Translations under genes and position numbers: made by a program
Part shown: piece after piece, positions 1-8,891 of the stretch
Layout of the letters: the number at the start of each line of letters is the position of its first letter
Numbering within the stretch: the stretch's first letter is position 1
Assembly: GCA_017391185.1 (NCBI GenBank)
Contig: JAFOZN010000239.1
Location: 1-19,430 of the forward strand
Length of the DNA stretch: 19,430 bases
Source: Alistipes sp.
Lineage (GTDB): Bacteria > Bacteroidota > Bacteroidia > Bacteroidales > Rikenellaceae
Direction of reading: 5' to 3'
Notes under the pieces: model-generated
The model's input: only the letters and a program-made list of their open reading frames with translations
The model's database searches: none
Told to the model about the DNA's origin: nothing

Positions 1-1
1 A

Positions 2-1522
2 GAGTTCTCAATGAAGATTATCGCTGATATCTTCGAGTACACATCTAAGAACATGCCTAAGTTCAACTCTATCTCTATCTCTGGTTACCACATGCAGGAG
101 GCAGGTGCTACAGCAGATATCGAGTTGGCTTACACTTTGGCAGACGGTCTTGAGTACTTGCGCGCAGGTATCAACGCTGGTATGTCTATCGACGCCTTCG
201 CACCCCGCTTGTCATTCTTCTGGGCTATCGGCATGAACCACTTCATGGAGATCGCTAAGATGCGTGCAGCTCGTTTGTTGTGGGCAAAGATCGTTAAGCA
301 GTTCGAGCCTAAGAATCCTAAGTCTTTGGCATTGCGTACTCACTCACAGACTTCAGGTTGGTCACTCACTGAGCAGGATCCATTCAACAACGTAGCACGT
401 ACAGCTATCGAGGCTATGGGTGCAGCTTTGGGTCACACTCAGTCATTGCACACCAACGCTTTGGATGAGGCTATCGCATTGCCAACAGACTTCTCTGCAC
501 GTATTGCTCGTAACACTCAGATCTACATCCAGGAGGAGACTAACGTATGCCGTCAGGTTGACCCATGGGCAGGTTCTTACTATGTAGAGGCTCTTACAAA
601 CGAGATCGCTCACAAGGCTTGGGCTCACATCGAGGAGGTTGAGAAGTTGGGCGGTATGGCTAAGGCTATCGAGACAGGTATTCCAAAGATGCGTATCGAG
701 GAGGCTGCTGCTCGTACACAGGCTCGCATCGACTCAGGTGAGCAGAAGATCATCGGTCTTAATGAGTACCGTCTTGAGAAGGAGGATCCAATCGATATCT
801 TGGCAGTAGATAACACAGCCGTACGCGAGAGCCAGGTTAAGCGCTTGCAGGAGTTGCGCGCTAACCGTGATCAGGCTGCAGTTGATAAGGCTTTGGCTGC
901 TATCACAGAGTGCGTTAAGACTGGCGAGGGCAACTTGTTGGAGCTCGCAGTTGAGGCTGCAAAGGTACGCGCAACATTGGGTGAGATCTCAGACGCTTGC
1001 GAGGTTGTTGTAGGTCGCTACAAGGCAGTTATTCGTTCAATTTCAGGTGTTTACTCATCAGGTATGAAGCAGGATTCAGATTTCGAGAAGGCTAAGGCTA
1101 TGTGCGCCGAGTTCGCTAAGAAGGAGGGTCGCCAGCCACGTATTATGATCGCTAAGCTCGGTCAGGATGGTCACGACCGTGGTGCTAAGGTTGTTGCTAC
1201 AGGTTATGCTGACGTTGGCTTCGATGTGGATATGGGTCCATTGTTCCAGACTCCAGAGGAGGCTGCTAAGCAGGCTGTTGAGAATGACGTACACATCGTG
1301 GGTGTATCATCATTGGCTGCAGGTCACCTCACATTGGTACCTCAGATCATCGCAGAGCTCAAGAAGCTCGGTCGTGAGGATATCATCGTAGTGGTAGGTG
1401 GTGTTATCCCAGCTCAGGATTACGAGGAGTTGTATCAGGATGGCGCAGCTGCTATCTTCGGCCCTGGTACTCCTATCGCCAAGTCTTCAATCAAGATGTT
1501 GGAGCTTTTGATGGAGGAGTAA
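2..1522 (+). CDS. mutB: Methylmalonyl-CoA mutase large subunit, C-terminal part (5' end off window)
   Basis: Adenosylcobalamin-dependent enzyme that interconverts succinyl-CoA and (R)-methylmalonyl-CoA in the cytoplasm, a step of the succinate-propionate pathway. The frame is open from the first bases, and the Met codon at position 11 lies inside conserved mutase sequence, so the true start is upstream. The visible ~506 residues hold the second half of the substrate-binding barrel ([19 protein letters not shown], later [20 protein letters not shown]), a linker, and a C-terminal B12-binding domain. That domain shows [10 protein letters not shown], whose His (codon at 1172-1174) would be the lower cobalt ligand, followed by VSSLAAGH and VVGGVIP, the usual DxHxxG/SxL/GG set. 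The B12 domain on this chain marks it as the catalytic large subunit. It is the only clear + strand gene. Codon choice is narrow (Leu mostly TTG/CTC, Arg CGT/CGC), as expected for a highly expressed enzyme. Confidence 0.96.
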   Translation, partial: EFSMKIIADIFEYTSKNMPKFNSISISGYHMQEAGATADIELAYTLADGLEYLRAGINAGMSIDAFAPRLSFFWAIGMNHFMEIAKMRAARLLWAKIVKQFEPKNPKSLALRTHSQTSGWSLTEQDPFNNVARTAIEAMGAALGHTQSLHTNALDEAIALPTDFSARIARNTQIYIQEETNVCRQVDPWAGSYYVEALTNEIAHKAWAHIEEVEKLGGMAKAIETGIPKMRIEEAAARTQARIDSGEQKIIGLNEYRLEKEDPIDILAVDNTAVRESQVKRLQELRANRDQAAVDKALAAITECVKTGEGNLLELAVEAAKVRATLGEISDACEVVVGRYKAVIRSISGVYSSGMKQDSDFEKAKAMCAEFAKKEGRQPRIMIAKLGQDGHDRGAKVVATGYADVGFDVDMGPLFQTPEEAAKQAVENDVHIVGVSSLAAGHLTLVPQIIAELKKLGREDIIVVVGGVIPAQDYEELYQDGAAAIFGPGTPIAKSSIKMLELLMEE

Positions 1523-1545
1523 TTCCCCTAAGTAGCTAAATATGC

Positions 1546-1583
1546 AAATAGGTCGCTCACAACTGAGCGACCTATTTTTTTTT
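1546..1583 (+). terminator. Intrinsic terminator after the mutase gene
   Basis: A perfect 14-bp inverted repeat (1546-1559 with 1564-1577) closes a 4-base CAAC loop, and a run of nine T spans 1575-1583. It begins 23 bases after the mutase stop codon and points in the same direction, so it is a strong rho-independent terminator for that transcript. Confidence 0.95.
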
Positions 1584-1763
1584 GCAACTAATAAGCCTAA
1601 TTAATCTAATCTAATCTAACCTTCTCCTACTAAGGTCATAACATGACGGCATACGCCCTACAGACAGAGAGAAAACATAACAACACATACACGCGCTCTG
1701 TACAACATAGAGGGATTCAAGGTAATAGCACCCAATACTATCTCAGACTACCACGCATATCGC
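1584..1763. other. Convergent intergenic spacer between two terminators
   Basis: About 180 bases between the mutase terminator and the ppiD terminator, the core of a 303-base gap. I see no TTTG/TAnnTTTG promoter pair, no convincing hairpin and no credible gene. An 84-codon + strand frame (1643-1897) runs through the opposing terminator and into the end of ppiD, and is rejected. The only local structure is a short TAATC repeat at its left end. Confidence 0.6.
1602..1620. repeat. Short TAATC tandem repeat
   Basis: Three exact copies of the pentamer TAATC (1602-1616) followed by a partial copy TAAC. It lies in non-coding sequence about 20 bases past the mutase terminator. It is probably slippage-prone filler, and no function is visible. 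Confidence 0.6.
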
Positions 1764-1797
1764 AAAAAAATCCGAGTCTCACAACGGAGACTCGGAT
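1764..1797 (-). terminator. Intrinsic terminator after ppiD
   Basis: An 11-bp perfect inverted repeat (1770-1780 with 1787-1797) encloses a 6-base loop and is followed on the minus strand by seven U (A run at 1764-1770). It lies about 30 bases past the ppiD stop codon and closes the long minus-strand gene run. It faces the mutase terminator. Confidence 0.94.
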
Positions 1798-1825
1798 AAC
1801 CATATCTGATAGATATATCCTTCGA

Positions 1826-3862
1826 TTAGAAATACTTACCGCGAAGATCCTCTACCTCGGCCTTCTTCTGAATAGCCATCACAGCAGCCTGATTTGATAC
1901 GCTCTCAATAACTGCCTGCTGACGTACCTTCTCAGCCTCTGTATTCTGAGCCTCTGTCTTAGCAACATTATCAACAACAAATACCACTGCTGAAGCATAG
2001 CCCTGTACTGGAGCAGAGAGCTTACCTGTCTCCTTAGTAGAAGCGATATTACCTACAACTGCAGGCTCAAGTGTGAGTGAACCTACACCGAAGTCAGAGA
2101 AGTGAACGTTCTCAAATGGAACGACCTCCACACCTGCATTCTTAGCAACCTCCTCGATAGAAGCACCTGCAAGCTTAGACTTCAAAGCCTCAAACTTCTT
2201 CTCACGCATGAGAGCCTGAGTAATAGCGAACTCAACATTCTCGTCTGTTACAGGAGAAACCTTGCTGTCATCAATTGTAGTCAAGATAGCTACTACATAA
2301 GCATCACCCAAGTTGAAGATCTCAGAGATCTCGCCCAACTCAGCACCGTATGACCAACGAGCAACCTCACGAGAATCCTCCAAACCGTTGATTGTACGAT
2401 CACCCTGATTGATGATAGCGTAACGTGGAGTAACAGCAGCCTTAGTAGCAGCATCGTTGAAGTTCTTCATGCTCTCACCCTTAGCATCTACAGTAAATGT
2501 ACTTGCAATGTTGTGTACGTTGCGGCGAGTTGCAGAAGATGGCTCGATAGGCATTGTGATAGAACCGATCAAAAGGTGCTTAGAAGGCTTATCAGCACGT
2601 GTCACCTTGAAGATCTGAATAGCGTTACCCATGTTCATCTTGATGATGTCACCCTTCTTAGCCTCAGCCAACTGGTCAGCGATCTCAACAGTCAAAACTG
2701 AGAATGGAATAACACCCATATCACCACCGAGCTGTGCTGTCTGAGCATATACAGAGTGCTTGCGAGCTACCTCAGCGAAATCAGCACCACCCTTAACTAC
2801 TGTATAAAGACTATCTGCGAGCTTAGCATCTGTAGCGTTAAGTACGATGTGGCTCAAACCGAGAGTATCTGGAGCATTCTTAACCTCCAAAGCACGAGAC
2901 ATAATCCACTGATTAGACTTCAAGAGTGGACCATACTGATTACCCTCTGCCATTACTGCCTCCTCCTCAGAGAGTGTAGAAGCAGCTACGTAACCCTCAG
3001 TGATCTCACCCATGTTCTTGCGAACAAATGCGCGAGCGTCCTGAGCTGCTGAGAACTCCTCACCCATCTTCTTAGCCTTAGACTCAATCTCTGCCATATC
3101 AGCCTCAGTAGCCTCAACATCGAATACTACGTAAGAGATCTCGCGGTGTGGGAGCTTAGCAAAGTTCTTCTTGTTTGCCTCATAGTAAGCCTTAATCTCA
3201 GCATCTGATATAGTCACATCATCATCAGAGATTGTGCTGTATGGAATAGAGACCATACGACCTGAACGGCTCTCGTTTGAGTTAGCTACACCCTGAGCAA
3301 CCTCCAAAGAGTTGGCATACGAACCAGCCTTGATAAGGCCCATATACTTAGCAGTCAAACGATCCAAAGCAGCGTTCTGGTTGATGTATGACCACATTGC
3401 CTGATACTGTGGGTTAGAACCTACCTGAGAGAGGAATGTAGAGATAGCCGCTACATTGTAGTCACCTGTCTGAGGATCTGCAAAAGCGTTGTAGAATACC
3501 TGAGAAGGGATCTCACCGCTCATCATTGCCATACGCTCAGCCTCAGAAACCTCGAGACCCATCTCATTGAATCCTGGGATCAAAAGATGCTTAGCGATAA
3601 GCGACTGCCATGTTGCTGCAGCCAAAGCAGCAGACTGCTCCTCGGTTGACTCCTGACCACCGTTGTTAGTCTTAACTGTCTCATACTCGTTAAGATACTC
3701 GGTATAAGAGATCTTATCACCGTTGATTACGCCCACCTTAGGATCTGAATTACCAAATCCCATCTCTGGGCCCAAAGAAAGAATAAATGCGAGCAAAGCC
3801 AAGACGATTACAACCGACAAGACGATGCCATACTTGGTTCTTAATGTGTGTAAACTTGCCAT
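1826..3862 (-). CDS. ppiD: PpiD-like membrane-anchored periplasmic peptidyl-prolyl isomerase (SurA_N/parvulin)
   Basis: Probable periplasmic folding factor for secreted and outer membrane proteins. The 678-residue protein starts with a short positive N-terminus (K10) and one hydrophobic segment (about 12-30) without a signal-peptidase site, so it should be anchored in the inner membrane by its N-terminus. Residues ~40-240 are helical SurA_N-type chaperone sequence. A parvulin-type domain occupies about 335-425 (LGLSHIVLNA, then GGADFAEVARKHS and LGGDMGVIPF). A long C-terminal chaperone-like region follows. This order (TM, SurA_N, single parvulin, tail) matches PpiD rather than soluble two-parvulin SurA. 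It is the last gene of the run and is separated by 102 bases from the CNNM/CBS gene, with a possible promoter of its own. Isomerase activity is inferred; in PpiD the parvulin domain can be weakly active or inactive. Confidence 0.9.
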   Translation of the reverse strand: MASLHTLRTKYGIVLSVVIVLALLAFILSLGPEMGFGNSDPKVGVINGDKISYTEYLNEYETVKTNNGGQESTEEQSAALAAATWQSLIAKHLLIPGFNEMGLEVSEAERMAMMSGEIPSQVFYNAFADPQTGDYNVAAISTFLSQVGSNPQYQAMWSYINQNAALDRLTAKYMGLIKAGSYANSLEVAQGVANSNESRSGRMVSIPYSTISDDDVTISDAEIKAYYEANKKNFAKLPHREISYVVFDVEATEADMAEIESKAKKMGEEFSAAQDARAFVRKNMGEITEGYVAASTLSEEEAVMAEGNQYGPLLKSNQWIMSRALEVKNAPDTLGLSHIVLNATDAKLADSLYTVVKGGADFAEVARKHSVYAQTAQLGGDMGVIPFSVLTVEIADQLAEAKKGDIIKMNMGNAIQIFKVTRADKPSKHLLIGSITMPIEPSSATRRNVHNIASTFTVDAKGESMKNFNDAATKAAVTPRYAIINQGDRTINGLEDSREVARWSYGAELGEISEIFNLGDAYVVAILTTIDDSKVSPVTDENVEFAITQALMREKKFEALKSKLAGASIEEVAKNAGVEVVPFENVHFSDFGVGSLTLEPAVVGNIASTKETGKLSAPVQGYASAVVFVVDNVAKTEAQNTEAEKVRQQAVIESVSNQAAVMAIQKKAEVEDLRGKYF

Positions 3863-3914
3863 AAAATTATTTGTTTTACTTATTTAAATCTTTTAATATG
3901 TTAAATTGAGCCAC

Positions 3915-3922
3915 CAAAGATA
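3915..3922 (-). promoter_or_regulatory. Candidate Bacteroides -7 box upstream of ppiD
   Basis: On the minus strand this reads TATCTTTG, an exact fit to the Bacteroidetes -7 consensus TAnnTTTG. It lies 52 bases before the ppiD start codon in an A/T-rich 102-base gap. The four bases at the ideal -33 position (3942-3945) read ATGG, a poor match to TTTG. ppiD may therefore have a promoter besides read-through from upstream, but the support is only partial. Confidence 0.4.
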
Positions 3923-3964
3923 GTAAAATAATTCCAATTAGCCATATAATTGACTCTATTTTTG

Positions 3965-5239
3965 TTACCTAACCTTAACTCTTGCCAATTCTACTCTTGT
4001 TCGGGTAGTACGAAGCACCTTAATTTCGAGTTTATCAGTCACAATGACGGTACCTGAAGTGGGAATTCCGTCATAGTTGTTGATAATATAACCAGCCAAT
4101 GTATCATACTCCTCACTCTCCTCAATCTCGAAATCATACTCTTGATTGAGATACTCGACCTCCAGACGGCACGAAAGGACATACTCCCTATCACCCACCT
4201 GCTTCTCGATAGTGCGTTCCTCGTCATGCTCATCCTCAATGTCGCCAAAAATCTGCTCCAAAACATCCTCCAGCGATATAATACCAGCCGTACCGCCAAA
4301 CTCATCTATCACAACAGCGATACTTGACTTACGCTTAATAAAGTTCTGCAACAGAGTCTGCAAAGGCAATGTCTCCGCCACACAATCCACATCGATCATC
4401 ACCTCACGAATAGTCTTGGGCGAGGTAAAGAGACTCTTCGAATTGACATAACCTATGATGGAGTCAATGCTATCCTGCCAAACAAAAATACGCGAGTATT
4501 TAGACTCCACAAAACGCTCTGTAAGCTCAGCGATAGAAGTATTAACATCTACTGCCTCAACATCCACACGCGAAATCATACAATCGCGCACCCTCAAATC
4601 GACAAAATCCAGAGCATTCTGGAACAACTTTATCTCCTCTTCATCCTCCTCTTGAGGTTCCACCGTCTCTCCATCGACCAAATTTACGAAATGCTCACGA
4701 TTAAAGGTATAGCTCATAGCTGCCGATTTGACTCTACGACCAAACAGACGCAAAATTCCATATGAAATCAGAGTTGTAAGGATAGCTATCGGATATAACA
4801 ATAAATAAAATAGGTATAATATAGGCGAGAGATATCGATAATAGAAATTGGGATTCTTCTTAAAGATCGATTTGGGCAAAAACTCTCCGCAGAATAGAAT
4901 TACCACAGTAGAGACTACCGTCTCCAAAAGGACAGATCCTGATGTTGCCATGCTCTGCCAACCAACAACCGATGCCAGCAGGCGAAGCAAAAGCGACATA
5001 TACAATGAGTATATTACCAGACAGATGTTATTACCGACCAATATCGTAGTGATATATTGCCCAGGCGATTTCTCAAAAATACGCGCAAGAAAATCAAATA
5101 TTGTACTCTGCTTACGGTCGATCTCCTCTCGAAGTCGATTCTTGCTCAAAAAAGCAATCTCCATACCCGAAAAGAAGGCCGACAAAATCAGCATGATACA
5201 TATCAATATTGCTGAGTTAATAAGGTCTGCTGAGTTCAT
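3965..5239 (-). CDS. CNNM/CBS-domain membrane protein (HlyC/CorC family)
   Basis: Inner membrane protein of the CorC/HlyC/CNNM family, whose members are linked to Mg2+ or other divalent-cation transport; the older name 'hemolysin' is not informative. The 424 residues divide into an N-terminal CNNM (DUF21) membrane domain at about 5-190 with 3-4 hydrophobic segments, SGMEIAF near the start and GEFLPKS at ~118-124; a CBS pair at about 215-330 with the signature DEFGGTAGIISLEDVLEQ and an acidic exit GDIEDE; and a C-terminal CorC_HlyC domain at about 345-422. Length is normal for the family. It follows lptC by 46 bases and precedes ppiD. Family members elsewhere in Bacteroidota include GldE, but GldE usually sits beside ssb/gldD, so I do not use that name. 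The transported ion is not shown by the sequence. Confidence 0.88.
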   Translation of the reverse strand: MNSADLINSAILICIMLILSAFFSGMEIAFLSKNRLREEIDRKQSTIFDFLARIFEKSPGQYITTILVGNNICLVIYSLYMSLLLRLLASVVGWQSMATSGSVLLETVVSTVVILFCGEFLPKSIFKKNPNFYYRYLSPILYLFYLLLYPIAILTTLISYGILRLFGRRVKSAAMSYTFNREHFVNLVDGETVEPQEEDEEEIKLFQNALDFVDLRVRDCMISRVDVEAVDVNTSIAELTERFVESKYSRIFVWQDSIDSIIGYVNSKSLFTSPKTIREVMIDVDCVAETLPLQTLLQNFIKRKSSIAVVIDEFGGTAGIISLEDVLEQIFGDIEDEHDEERTIEKQVGDREYVLSCRLEVEYLNQEYDFEIEESEEYDTLAGYIINNYDGIPTSGTVIVTDKLEIKVLRTTRTRVELARVKVR

Positions 5240-5285
5240 ATTCTTTAAGCATTTATACCACTACCTCCACATCTAATTAGCAAGT

Positions 5286-6098
5286 CTAACGCCCACTACG
5301 TAAGCGAGTTGGCTCTGAGAGTTGCATGGGTTTAAGGGTTGTATCAAGTTTAATGGGCTTCTCGCTCTTTTTCTCCAACTTTGTACTCCTACGCGCATTT
5401 CGAGACGCAGCTTTTGGAGCCGACTGAGTCTTTGCAGTCGTATTTTGGTTAACTTTCGTAGCAGACTTAGCCTTAGTTTCTGCCCCCGACAAAGAGTCAG
5501 TATCTGAAGATTTCTGAGTGTTGAATTGATCCTCCTCGAAGTAGGTCACACCGCGCAACTTACGATATGTCCACTCCTTCATCTGCTCATCACTCTCGAA
5601 GCCCTCGCAATGATACACCTCATCCTCTCCTACAATCTTGGAATCCACATTCGAATAGACCTTATGTGTCGCTTGATTCCAAAAGAGCTGTGATGTCAAA
5701 AGTTTTCGTCCATCCGACTGAGTAATAACAACATCACCCTTGGCCTCCCATAGCTTGCGATTCTCATAGAAAATCGCATAATTAGCCGTGAGTACCGCAG
5801 CTACAGAACTTACCGAATCATCCTCAAAAGTGGTAATCTTGATACCCTTGCGAAACTCTCGGTAAGGATCCTTGGCCATATTATAACCCTCGATCAAAGG
5901 AGTCTCAAAATGGTACGACTTACGACCATTCTCAGACATCACGATTGACATATTCTCACTATACTCGGTGCGAAATGTCTCGTAATTTATCGTCTGCTCC
6001 TCGACCTGCTGGCTTCGACATGAAAATAGAGAGATAGCACTCCCCAAAACAGAGAGTGCTACCACCATACTTCGTCTGAACGAATATATCGTCATCAC
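5286..6098 (-). CDS. lptC: LptC-like LPS export lipoprotein with a basic C-terminal tail
   Basis: Likely LptC, the periplasmic jellyroll protein that passes lipopolysaccharide from the LptBFG extractor to the LptA bridge. The 270-residue chain has a hydrophobic N-terminal segment (about 10-26) ending in LFSC, a plausible lipobox with Cys27, so it would be a lipoprotein rather than TM-anchored as in E. coli. Residues ~40-190 show alternating beta-strand sequence with LptC/OstA-type phrases (LTANYAIFYENRKLWEAKGDV). About residue 193 to the end is a low-complexity tail rich in Lys, Arg, Ser, Thr and Ala, which makes the protein longer than the LptC fold requires. The start is 5 bases past the TPR gene stop, indicating tight co-transcription. 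A second Met at position 2 leaves the exact start open by one codon. Confidence 0.8.
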   Translation of the reverse strand: MMTIYSFRRSMVVALSVLGSAISLFSCRSQQVEEQTINYETFRTEYSENMSIVMSENGRKSYHFETPLIEGYNMAKDPYREFRKGIKITTFEDDSVSSVAAVLTANYAIFYENRKLWEAKGDVVITQSDGRKLLTSQLFWNQATHKVYSNVDSKIVGEDEVYHCEGFESDEQMKEWTYRKLRGVTYFEEDQFNTQKSSDTDSLSGAETKAKSATKVNQNTTAKTQSAPKAASRNARRSTKLEKKSEKPIKLDTTLKPMQLSEPTRLRSGR

Positions 6099-6103
6099 AA
6101 TAT

Positions 6104-7474
6104 TTATCGGTAACGAACAGTTGTATTTACACCGTTAGCAAAACCACGTGTCACAGTATAGTTAGCACCAGCCTGCAACTCAGCGAAGAAGCACTCCTCC
6201 TTAGTTGGGAACGCAGCGCGGTAGTGTGACATCATAGTCTGAGCAGCCTTCTGGATATCTGGCTCAGATGCCAACAAGTTTACAGCCTTGCTCATTGCAT
6301 CGTATGCAGCCCAGTAGCAAGCCTGGCAAGTAATCTCAGAGCAGTTAGCTGAAGCAGCGTAGCACTGTCCCAAGAGGAAGTATGCGTAACCATTCTCAGG
6401 GTTGATAGCCTTGATCTCGTTAGCTGCCTTCACAGCCTCTGCGTGATTCTTAGTCTGGATGCTGATCAAACCGATACGAACATACAACTTCTCCTTCTCT
6501 GCAGGATCCTGCTCAGCAGCCAAAGCCTCAGAAAGGTACTTCATAGCCTTCTCGAACTCACCACGATTCTGGAAGCCCTGAGCCAAGAAGAGTGCAGTCT
6601 GTGAAGATGGCTTCATTGTATAGTGCTTCTCGGCTGTTGCAAAGAAGAAATCGCTATCGCAGTTAGCACGAGACATCAAAGCCACAGCCTGGCTATACAA
6701 AGCCTCGTTCTCTGGCTCATCAGCCAACTTCTTAGAGAAGAGCTTCTCCAAGTTCTCACAGCTTGCAGCACCGCTGGCACCGAAAGCAGAGTCGAACTGA
6801 CCCTTAAGCTCTGTAGCGTTAGCTACAACATCTGCATCCTCAGACTTCAAAGCAGCCTCAAAAGCTGGAGTGAAGCGATCATACTCAGAGATGATCAATG
6901 TAGCATCTACTGCGTCTGCCTTATAATCCTCACACACAGCAGTGAAATAGATTGACACCAAATCCAAGTCAATTGCACCAGCCTCCTCGCTTGCAGCGAT
7001 AGCCTCGTTGAAGATCTTGCGAATACCCTCACGATCATCTGGCTTATAAGTCATAAACTCACGAGCCTTACGATCCAAGATATATGCCTTACCATACTTC
7101 TTGTGATCAGCAAAGTTTGCCAAACGTACATCATAGAGATAGAGCAAAGAGTCGATGTATGCAGCACGCAACTTCTCATCCTCACCTGCTCTTGTAATCT
7201 GAGCCTTGTAGAGCTTAGCACCATTAGTATAGATGTTTACAGACGCAGCAGGACAGCCAGCGATAAGCTTTGCCAAATAGCCTGCAGCCTCATCATACTT
7301 CTTGTTGTCAACAGCCTCCTTCAAGAACTGGTTGTTGAGCATGTTCTGCTTACGATTAGCAGCTCCATCACCCCACTTTGCATACTTAGGGTCATCGTAG
7401 TTAACATCCTGTGCCATAGCTGAGAAACTCATCATAGCAACAGCCACTGTCAAGATAAACTTTAAACTTTTCAT
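6104..7474 (-). CDS. Secreted TPR-repeat protein, cysteine-rich
   Basis: Periplasmic or outer-membrane-associated helical repeat protein of unknown exact role. A signal peptide is clear: positive start, hydrophobic 5-20 and the site AMA|Q, leaving Gln22 as the mature N-terminus, a common Bacteroidota pattern. The 456-residue chain has TPR-like helices, clearest at about 285-375 (EFEKAMKYLSEALAAEQD and a following repeat ending INPENGYAYFLLGQCY). Cysteines are frequent for a secreted protein: a cluster at 371, 378, 383 and 386, another at 428, and several earlier. It sits between the outer membrane protein gene (40-base gap) and lptC (5-base gap), the position such a TPR gene holds in many Bacteroidota. 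Codon choice is narrow, as in mutB, suggesting strong expression. A role in envelope assembly is inferred from its neighbours only. Confidence 0.8.
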   Translation of the reverse strand: MKSLKFILTVAVAMMSFSAMAQDVNYDDPKYAKWGDGAANRKQNMLNNQFLKEAVDNKKYDEAAGYLAKLIAGCPAASVNIYTNGAKLYKAQITRAGEDEKLRAAYIDSLLYLYDVRLANFADHKKYGKAYILDRKAREFMTYKPDDREGIRKIFNEAIAASEEAGAIDLDLVSIYFTAVCEDYKADAVDATLIISEYDRFTPAFEAALKSEDADVVANATELKGQFDSAFGASGAASCENLEKLFSKKLADEPENEALYSQAVALMSRANCDSDFFFATAEKHYTMKPSSQTALFLAQGFQNRGEFEKAMKYLSEALAAEQDPAEKEKLYVRIGLISIQTKNHAEAVKAANEIKAINPENGYAYFLLGQCYAASANCSEITCQACYWAAYDAMSKAVNLLASEPDIQKAAQTMMSHYRAAFPTKEECFFAELQAGANYTVTRGFANGVNTTVRYR

Positions 7475-7514
7475 GTAATCTAAGATTTAGTGTTATTTAT
7501 ATTAATTTATTTCT

Positions 7515-8891
7515 TTAGTTAAACTTAAATCGGTAGAACCACTTATCCTCACCGAACATTGTAAGTCCGAGCGAAATCTTGAAGTGCTCCTGCTTTACAG
7601 TACCAACCTTAGCATTGTTAATCATAATATAATCTTTCTCCGATTTACGTACACCATACTCAAAACCCACATCTATGCTCGAACGACCAAAGAGCTTGAT
7701 AGGCAAGCCTACTCCCGCCGTAAGCGCCAACTGACGCACCTGACTATCGGCAAAAGTCTGGTAATATCCACCATAACGCGCTCCCACACGGTAAGCCATT
7801 CGATTAAAATACCTTCTTACGTCACTATATTTAGGAATAAACTCCAAACCTACCTTAAAGGTATTGACATCAGCATAACCAACATTTACGCCCTTACCAT
7901 AACTCTCCAAATAGTCGGTATTGTCACTACCCCAACTCTGATATACATAATCCACACCTGCGCGGAACATCATATCCTGATAGAAAATTCCAGCGGCAAG
8001 CTGCATAGGCAACTTCAAAGGCAAAGCATTATCAGTCTCATCGCGAACTACAGAAGTGAGAATGTTATCCACATATACATACTTCACCATCTTAGGGCTC
8101 AGGCTTCCTCCAATATCATAAGTAGCACCCAAGGTAAGGATTCGCTGGCTTGTATAAATTGGATTAACCAACAGTCCAAACTGAGCCTTGATGCGTGAGA
8201 CGCTGTAGGTATCAAGACCTGTCGTAGTCGAGAACTCGCCACTACCTGTCACAACATCCATCGGCACAGACTTATAGTTACGCTCGATATTACCCCAATA
8301 ATACAACATCGCTGCACCCACTGAGAATCTCTTCGATGGAGCCCAACCAAAACCAGCCTTCACCTCTGTGATATCGCCCTCGCCATAATACTGATAACGA
8401 ACACGTCCCAAATTACCTGCAATCTCAGGCGATACATCATCACGATACATCGTATAACCCACATTGCTGTATGGCGTAAGGCTAAAACCAAAGCCCAAGC
8501 CCTTAGCCAAAGGCATCTGGAAGGCAATATCGTGTATATTAATCGAGTTATACGCTGTCTTAGACTCCGAAGCAGAACCAGAGTACTTCTGCTGAGAGTT
8601 TTGATAGTGTGCACCTTCAAGGCCAAAGTTAAACAAGAAACTCTGGCGAGGTGTAGCGCCATAACCCGCTGGGTTCAACATGTTAACCATATTGTTCGAC
8701 CACATAGCCACACCTACTCCACCCATCGAGCGCATAGCTACATTACCAGGTGTGGACAACTCTCCCAAACCATACATCGAATATGGTGAGTAAGTGTTAA
8801 TACTACTTGTCAACGTCTGCGCCATCGCGCCCATAGGAAGCAGCACGAGGGCTATAATTACTTTAAAAATCTGCTTATTCAGGTTTTGCAT
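7515..8891 (-). CDS. Outer membrane beta-barrel protein (FadL/OmpP1-like)
   Basis: Probable outer membrane channel or transporter. The 458-residue protein has a signal peptide cut at AMA|Q (Gln25). An early motif in the mature protein, YSMYGLGELSTPGNVAMRS, followed by a Gly-rich stretch and NMLNPAGY, resembles the N-terminal hatch region of the FadL/OmpP1/PorV-like barrels. The rest is alternating polar/aromatic beta-strand sequence rich in Tyr, Gly and Phe, ending YRFKFN. Its start codon lies 17 bases inside the end of coaX, so translation is probably coupled. The same neighbour order (coaX, this barrel, TPR, lptC) is familiar from other Bacteroidota. The substrate is unknown, and assignment to FadL rather than another barrel family is by resemblance only. 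Confidence 0.78.
   Translation of the reverse strand: MQNLNKQIFKVIIALVLLPMGAMAQTLTSSINTYSPYSMYGLGELSTPGNVAMRSMGGVGVAMWSNNMVNMLNPAGYGATPRQSFLFNFGLEGAHYQNSQQKYSGSASESKTAYNSINIHDIAFQMPLAKGLGFGFSLTPYSNVGYTMYRDDVSPEIAGNLGRVRYQYYGEGDITEVKAGFGWAPSKRFSVGAAMLYYWGNIERNYKSVPMDVVTGSGEFSTTTGLDTYSVSRIKAQFGLLVNPIYTSQRILTLGATYDIGGSLSPKMVKYVYVDNILTSVVRDETDNALPLKLPMQLAAGIFYQDMMFRAGVDYVYQSWGSDNTDYLESYGKGVNVGYADVNTFKVGLEFIPKYSDVRRYFNRMAYRVGARYGGYYQTFADSQVRQLALTAGVGLPIKLFGRSSIDVGFEYGVRKSEKDYIMINNAKVGTVKQEHFKISLGLTMFGEDKWFYRFKFN

Noticed and set aside
1652..1712. Possible loose stem-loop (CCCT..ACAGAG / CTCTGT..AGGG) suggesting a small RNA
   Set aside because: The pairing is interrupted, the loop is long, and no promoter box lies near it.
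1643..1897. 84-codon + strand frame in the convergent gap
   Set aside because: It crosses the ppiD terminator and enters ppiD antisense, has no promoter and starts downstream of a strong terminator.
7584..8198. 204-codon + strand frame
   Set aside because: Antisense shadow of the outer membrane protein; no signal peptide, domain or leader of its own.
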